Assembly (NCBI GenBank): GCA_030431755.1
Contig: JAUIIK010000018.1
Span: 1 to 56,302, forward strand
Direction of reading: 5' to 3'
DNA from: Chloroflexia bacterium
Lineage (GTDB): Bacteria > Chloroflexota > Chloroflexia > Thermomicrobiales > CFX8
DNA length: 56,302 nucleotides
Part shown: in pieces, positions 52,153 through 56,302 of the stretch
How the letters are laid out: each line of letters opens with the position of its first letter
Numbering within the stretch: position 1 is the stretch's first letter
Program-made: the position numbers and the translations under genes
Notes under the pieces: model-generated
What the model was told of the DNA's origin: nothing
The model's input: the letters and a program-made list of their open reading frames with translations, nothing else
The model's database searches: none

Positions 52153-53346
52153 ATGGATCGCAAGAGCTACGCGGCCATTGTCGTTGGTTGTGGCGGGATC
52201 GGCAGCGCGGCGCTCTACTGGCTGTCGCGCGAGCTGGGCCCGGACGTCCTCGGGATTGAGCAGTTCCGGCTCGGCCACGTCAACGGTGGCTCGCAGGATC
52301 ACTCGCGGATCATCCGCCTCTCCTATCACGACCCCGCCTACGTCGATCTGGCGCGCTCGGCCTACGACTGCTGGCGGGAGGTCGAGGAGGAGTCGGGCGT
52401 TAAGCTGGTGACGATCACCGGCGGGCTGGATTTGCAGCCGGCCGGACTGGCAGGCATCAAGGACATTGACCACTGCTCGGCTTCGCTGACCGAATTCGGC
52501 ATCGCGCACGAGACGCTCGACGCTGCCGAGATCCGCGCGCGCTGGCCCCAGTGGGAGATCCCGGACACGATCCTCGGTATCTATCAGAGCGAGGGCGGGC
52601 TGGTCGACGCGGCCAAAGCCAACGCCACCCATATCGCGCTGGCCCGGGCACGCGGCGCGGCGGTCATCGACGCTGCGCCGGTTCAGAAGCTCGCGGTGGA
52701 TGGCGCGGGCGTCGAGGTCGTGACTGCGGCCGGGACCTTCCGAGCAGACCGCGTGGTCGTTGCGGCCGGGGCCTGGACGAACCGGCTGATCGAGCCGCTC
52801 GGCGTCAGCTGGCCGCTGACTGTGACACAGGAGCAGGTGACCTACTTCGCGACGCCGCACCTGCGCGAGTTCGTGCCCGAGCGCTTCCCGGTCTGGATCT
52901 GGCGGGCTGACGAGGAGTTCTACGGCTTCCCGGTCTATGGCGAGGTCGCGACGAAAGCCGGCCAGGACGCGGGTGGCGAGGAGGTCACCGCCGAGAGCCG
53001 CAGCTTCGAGCCGAATCCGCGCACGCACCGCAACCTGGTCGAGTTCCTGGAACGCTATCTGCCGCGCTCGCTGGGACCGGAGCTCTACACGAAGACCTGC
53101 CTCTACACGATGCCGCCGGACCGCGATTTCGTGCTCGGGCCGCTGCCGGGCTACGAGCAGGTCATCATGGCCGTTGGCGCAGGGCACGGCTTCAAGTTCG
53201 CCAGCGTCTTCGGCGACATTCTATCGGAGTTCGCCATCGCCGGGGCGACGGAGCACCGCGTCGACGCCTTCCGGCCCGACCGCCCGGCGCTGACCGACCC
53301 GAGCTTCGTGCCGCATTTCCGCAACGAGTATGTCGTCGTCGAGTAG
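52153..53346 (+). CDS. Monomeric sarcosine oxidase/N-methyl amino acid oxidase-like flavoprotein
   Basis: 397 residues, MSOX family. Oxidises sarcosine or a similar N-methyl amino acid to the amino acid, formaldehyde and H2O2. Landmarks: VVGCGGIGSAALYWLSREL (FAD site), NGGSQDHSRIIRLSY, the Cys in KTCLYTMPPDRDFVLG that carries covalent FAD in this family, and AVGAGHGFKF. ATG 52153 fits the fold start better than 52117. The homocysteine-methyltransferase-like gene starts 24 nt after its stop, giving a two-gene operon for methylated glycines. Confidence 0.9.
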   Translation: MDRKSYAAIVVGCGGIGSAALYWLSRELGPDVLGIEQFRLGHVNGGSQDHSRIIRLSYHDPAYVDLARSAYDCWREVEEESGVKLVTITGGLDLQPAGLAGIKDIDHCSASLTEFGIAHETLDAAEIRARWPQWEIPDTILGIYQSEGGLVDAAKANATHIALARARGAAVIDAAPVQKLAVDGAGVEVVTAAGTFRADRVVVAAGAWTNRLIEPLGVSWPLTVTQEQVTYFATPHLREFVPERFPVWIWRADEEFYGFPVYGEVATKAGQDAGGEEVTAESRSFEPNPRTHRNLVEFLERYLPRSLGPELYTKTCLYTMPPDRDFVLGPLPGYEQVIMAVGAGHGFKFASVFGDILSEFAIAGATEHRVDAFRPDRPALTDPSFVPHFRNEYVVVE

Positions 53347-53370
53347 CTTTTATTCGAGAGGGGTGAGACG

Positions 53371-54408
53371 ATGTCGGTTGGGTTGATCGAGCGGCTGGCC
53401 GCCGGGCCGGTGATCTGCGCCGAGGGCTATCTCTTCGAGTTCGAGCGTCGCGGCTACCTCCAGGCGGGCGCGTTCGTGCCCGAGGTGGTGCTGGAGCAGC
53501 CTGAGATGGTCGCCGGGCTCCACCGCGACTTTGTCCATGCCGGGTCGGACGTCGTTGAAGCTTTCACCTACTACGCCCACCGTGAGAAGCTGCGGCTAAT
53601 CGGCCGCGAGGATGACCTGGAGCCAATGAACCGGCAGGCGCTTGAGATCGCGCGCTCCGTCGCAAGCGATACCGGCGCGCTGCTGGCTGGGAACATCTGC
53701 AACACCAACATCTACGTTTCCGGCGATGCGGAGTCGGACGCTGCCGTGCGGGCGATCTTTGCGGAGCAGGTCGGCTGGGCCTCCGAAGCCGGGGTCGACT
53801 TCATCATCGCCGAGACAATCTCCTGGGGTGAGGAGGCGCTGCTCGCCCTCGACGCGATCAAGCAGGCCGGCCTGCCGGCCGTCGTCACGCTGGCGATTCA
53901 CCGCGAAGGCTTGACCCGCGAGGGCTGGACGCCGGCCGACACCTGCGCCCGGCTCGAACAGGCCGGGGCCGACGTCGTCGGGCTCAACTGTATCCGCGGT
54001 CCCTGGACGATGCTGCCGTTGCTGCCGGCGATCAGGGCTGCCGTCAGCTGCCCGGTCGCGGCCCTGCCGGTGCCCTACCGCACGACCGAGGCCGAGCCGA
54101 CCTTCCAGTCGCTGACCGACGGCGCGGCTTGTCCCGCCGACGCCGGGCAACCCTTCCCGACCGGGCTCGACCCCTTCGCCTGCACGCGCTATGAGATCGC
54201 CGAGTTCGGCCGTCAGGCGCGTGAGCTGGGCGTCGATTATCTGGGCGTCTGCTGCGGCGCTGGGCCGCATCACATCCGGGCGCTGGCCGAAGCGCTCGGC
54301 CGCACGCCGCCGGCCAGCCGCTTCTCGGCCGACATGTCCCGCCACGCCTTCTTCGGCACCGTCCCCGAGATCAGCCCGGATTACCAGGCCTACCGGGAAC
54401 GGCTCTGA
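53371..54408 (+). CDS. Homocysteine S-methyltransferase family protein, betaine-homocysteine methyltransferase-like
   Basis: 345 residues, Pfam S-methyl_trans barrel. The zinc ligands are Cys in GLNCIRGP and the Cys pair in YLGVCCGAGPHH. The first strand (ICAEGYLFEFERRGYLQAG) and GSDVVEAFTYYAHREKL match the betaine- or methylated-thiol-dependent branch. With the sarcosine oxidase in front, it may demethylate glycine betaine to dimethylglycine; no dimethylglycine dehydrogenase is in the window except perhaps the flavoprotein at 0.9 kb. A ribosome site (GAGAGGGGTGAG) lies right before the start. Confidence 0.9.
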   Translation: MSVGLIERLAAGPVICAEGYLFEFERRGYLQAGAFVPEVVLEQPEMVAGLHRDFVHAGSDVVEAFTYYAHREKLRLIGREDDLEPMNRQALEIARSVASDTGALLAGNICNTNIYVSGDAESDAAVRAIFAEQVGWASEAGVDFIIAETISWGEEALLALDAIKQAGLPAVVTLAIHREGLTREGWTPADTCARLEQAGADVVGLNCIRGPWTMLPLLPAIRAAVSCPVAALPVPYRTTEAEPTFQSLTDGAACPADAGQPFPTGLDPFACTRYEIAEFGRQARELGVDYLGVCCGAGPHHIRALAEALGRTPPASRFSADMSRHAFFGTVPEISPDYQAYRERL

Positions 54409-54439
54409 GCGCCGAACGTCGCAGGGAAATCGACAAACC

Positions 54440-54530
54440 AACGCCGTTGTAGGGGCGAACCTCGTGTTCGCCCGGTTCGGGGTCGGGTGCGTATCAGGGC
54501 GAACACGAGGTTCGCCCCTACAACGGCGTT
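54440..54530. repeat. GTAGGG-type inverted-repeat element, perfect arms
   Basis: Arms 54440-54473 and 54497-54530 are perfect 34-nt reverse complements. Each contains its own palindrome GGGCGAACctcgtGTTCGCCC. It starts 32 nt after the methyltransferase stop and ends 32 nt before the convergent YdeI gene's stop, so it may double as a terminator for both. Confidence 0.85.
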
Positions 54531-54561
54531 GCGCCTGCAATTCCGCCACCGTGAAACGCTA

Positions 54562-55143
54562 TCAGTACAGTTTCTCGCCCTCACTCAGCATCGTCATGAA
54601 CTGCTCCAGGCGCCGGGCACGGGTGTCGGACCGCTTGGCGTCGTGGAGGCGGTACAGGAAGGCGAAGCGGTTGCGGCTGTCGAGACTTTCGAAGAACTCG
54701 CTGGCTGCCGGGTGTTCGTTGAGCCGGGCTTGCAGGTCATCGGGCACTTCCATCTGACTCTGTGGTGGGTAGGCGTCTGCCCACCTGCCGTCGGCGACCG
54801 CGACATCGATCTGGGCCTGGCCGGCGGGTTGCATCCGGCCCTCGGCAATGAGGCGCTCTACGTGGTCGCGGTTGACCTGGGACCACCTGCTGCGCGACCG
54901 GCGCGGCGTGAAGCGCTGGAGGAAGTAGTCGTCATCGAAGCGACGCCGCTGGCCGTCAATCCAGCCGTAGCAGAGCGCGACATCGAGTGCCTCGTGGTAG
55001 GTGACCGATTTGATACCGCTGGCTTTCTTGGCGATCTTGAGCCAGATGCCGTGCGGCTCGTCGGCGTGGTCTGACAACCAGCCTTCGAACTCGGCTTCAG
55101 CGGCGAATGGGATAATCGGCAGCTCTGGCTTTGACGAGGTCAT
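54562..55143 (-). CDS. YdeI/OmpD-associated family protein
   Basis: 193 residues. The N-terminal half matches the YdeI/OmpD-associated family: GIWLKIAKKASGIKSVTYHE, ALDVALCYGWIDGQRRRFDD and YFLQRFTPRRSRSRWSQVN. The C-terminal helical half is also usual (HPAASEFFESLDSRNRFAFL). In some bacteria the family protects against bacteriocins or peptides, but its activity is not known. ATG 55143 after GAAGGG is preferred to 55167. Confidence 0.88.
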   Translation of the reverse strand: MTSSKPELPIIPFAAEAEFEGWLSDHADEPHGIWLKIAKKASGIKSVTYHEALDVALCYGWIDGQRRRFDDDYFLQRFTPRRSRSRWSQVNRDHVERLIAEGRMQPAGQAQIDVAVADGRWADAYPPQSQMEVPDDLQARLNEHPAASEFFESLDSRNRFAFLYRLHDAKRSDTRARRLEQFMTMLSEGEKLY

Positions 55144-55182
55144 GACACGGCCCTTCGCTGGTGTCATAGATCGTATGTTCTA

Positions 55183-56302
55183 TTACACCAGGCAGTCGCC
55201 TTCGCGCGCCACGATCCGGCCCTGCTTGACGACGAGCCAGCGCGGCGGGCGCTCGATGACCGCCTCGACATGGGTCTCGCCATCGACCAGCACGAAGTCG
55301 GCGGAGCAGCCTTGCTCCAGACCATAGCTCTCTGTGCCGATGACCTGGGCGCTGCCGCGGGTGGCGATGTCGAGGACCATCTCGATCTCGTCATCGCGGC
55401 GGAGGTTGTTGCGGTAGGCGATGATGAAGCTCCGCAGCAGCATATCGGGCATATTGAGCGGCCCCCAGGAGTCGCGGACGCCATCGTTGCCGGTACACAT
55501 CCGCACCCCGGCCTCGTAGAGCCGCTTGACCTCGGGCGCCGGCCGCAGGCCGCTCGGGCCGTGGCTCATGATCGCGATGTCGGCCTCCAGCAGGAGCTCG
55601 ATCAGCCGGCCGAGATAGCCGTCGTCAACCCCGCCGAGGCAGAGGGCGTGGCTGATGACGACCCGGCCTTGCCAGCCGAGCGCCTTCGTACGCTCGGCGA
55701 TCAGCTCGATTGAGAATGCGCCGAGTTCGCCCGGTTCGTGGAGGTGGATGTCGATGTCGGCGTCGTGGCGCTCGGCTAGCTCGAAGATCGTGTCAAGGTG
55801 GCCTTTCGGATCGCGGTCGATGGTCGAGGGATCGAGCCCGCCGATGACCTCCGCGCCGTTGAGCAGCGCTTCATCGAGCAGCTCGACCGTGCCGGGCCGG
55901 GCCAGCATGCCGCTTTGGGGGAAGGCGACGATCTGGAGATCGAGCGCCTCGCGCAACTCCTCGCGGGTTTGCAGCACGCCTTCGAAGCAGCGCAGTCCGA
56001 CGTCGGTGTCGATGTCGACGAAGCTACGCATGTGGGTCGTGCCGGCGGCGATGCTCCTGCGCGCCGAGCGGGCTGACTGCTGGTGGATGTCGATCTTCTG
56101 CTCGACGCGCATCCGGCGTTCGTTGTCGATCTTGTCGGTCAGCGATGGTCCGACCTCGTTGCGATACCAGTCCATCCCGAGCAGGCTCTTGTCGAGGTGG
56201 GCGTGGGCATCGACGAAGCCGGGGAAGAGTAGCCGCCCATCGCCGTCGATCACTTCTTCTAGATCTCCGGCCTCTAGACGGGGACCGATGTCGGCGATCT
56301 TG
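55183..56302 (-). CDS. Amidohydrolase, cytosine-deaminase-like (5' end outside the window)
   Basis: The frame is open to the right edge of the window, so the N-terminus is missing; 373 codons are visible. Metal-dependent hydrolase superfamily: GFVDAHAHLDKSLLG, DIDIHLHEPGELG, VVISHALCLGG and MCTGNDGVRDSWGP give the ligand His residues and the catalytic Asp. The DKS after HAHL and the ND-GV-DSWGP pattern are those of cytosine deaminase-type enzymes (CodA/AtzC-like). Substrate is probably a pyrimidine, triazine or related amide; not more precise. Confidence 0.88.
   Translation of the reverse strand, partial: KIADIGPRLEAGDLEEVIDGDGRLLFPGFVDAHAHLDKSLLGMDWYRNEVGPSLTDKIDNERRMRVEQKIDIHQQSARSARRSIAAGTTHMRSFVDIDTDVGLRCFEGVLQTREELREALDLQIVAFPQSGMLARPGTVELLDEALLNGAEVIGGLDPSTIDRDPKGHLDTIFELAERHDADIDIHLHEPGELGAFSIELIAERTKALGWQGRVVISHALCLGGVDDGYLGRLIELLLEADIAIMSHGPSGLRPAPEVKRLYEAGVRMCTGNDGVRDSWGPLNMPDMLLRSFIIAYRNNLRRDDEIEMVLDIATRGSAQVIGTESYGLEQGCSADFVLVDGETHVEAVIERPPRWLVVKQGRIVAREGDCLV

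Noticed and set aside
4100-54530. CRISPR array made of the inverted-repeat elements
   Set aside because: Elements are single, far apart, differ in sequence and have no spacer series or cas genes.
1-56302. tRNA, rRNA or other common structural RNA genes
   Set aside because: None could be recognised by eye on either strand; a covariance-model scan would be needed to be certain.

Overview
The window is GC-rich, densely coded chromosomal DNA with no rRNA, tRNA, phage or plasmid genes that I can recognise. The mix of genes (carbon-monoxide-dehydrogenase-like molybdenum hydroxylase of form II, CaiB-type CoA-transferase, two SulP transporters, a bacterial serpin, Pro/Thr-linker secreted proteins, DinB/YdeI/Uma2 accessory proteins, a Gram-positive-type SOS box) and the many GTAGGG-ended intergenic palindromes suggest a member of the Chloroflexota, perhaps Thermomicrobia/Sphaerobacter-like. 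This is an inference from gene content only.

Layout. 1-4.0 kb (minus): a Rieske protein with a very large helical C-terminus, an FAD oxidoreductase, and a DsbA-like lipoprotein whose first active-site cysteine codon is an in-frame TGA (candidate selenocysteine). 4.3-10.2 kb (plus): enoyl-CoA hydratase-like protein, a VapBC pair, a CoA-transferase, then a GNAT-PadR-MFS cassette that ends at a decayed second copy of the CoA-transferase 3' end. 10.2-14.7 kb: small accessory proteins, including two DinB-family proteins (the first under a LexA-type box), a pair of related hypothetical proteins and an MBL-fold hydrolase. 14.8-25.4 kb: GDP-mannose dehydratase, a ribosomal-protection-type GTPase preceded by a possible leader peptide and stem-loop, two related small membrane proteins, a YbhN-like membrane protein, UppP, an MMPL transporter with a structured leader, an MFS transporter and a HAD phosphatase.

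25.5-33.1 kb: ferritin-like protein, then a likely sulfane-sulfur group: ECF sigma factor and membrane rhodanese (minus), divergent from an MBL-rhodanese fusion of persulfide dioxygenase type and two SulP anion transporters (plus). 33-46 kb: mostly metabolic genes (RidA, SDR, TIGR01777 epimerase, VOC protein, prolyl aminopeptidase, methyltransferase, ThDP enzyme, 2-hydroxyacid dehydrogenase, class III dioxygenase), a kelch-repeat surface protein, a TA-flanked MITE, and a secreted protein that seems to lack a standard start codon. 46.5-56.3 kb: serpin lipoprotein, Uma2 nuclease, collagen-like secreted protein, molybdenum hydroxylase large subunit, and a monomeric sarcosine oxidase next to a betaine-homocysteine methyltransferase-like gene, which together fit methylated-glycine (betaine/sarcosine) use. 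The window ends inside an amidohydrolase gene.

The points I find most worth following are the TGA at a catalytic cysteine, the LexA box at dinB, the tet-type leader/stem-loop, the repeated hairpins with near-constant loops before the MMPL gene, and six intergenic elements that share an architecture but not a sequence.
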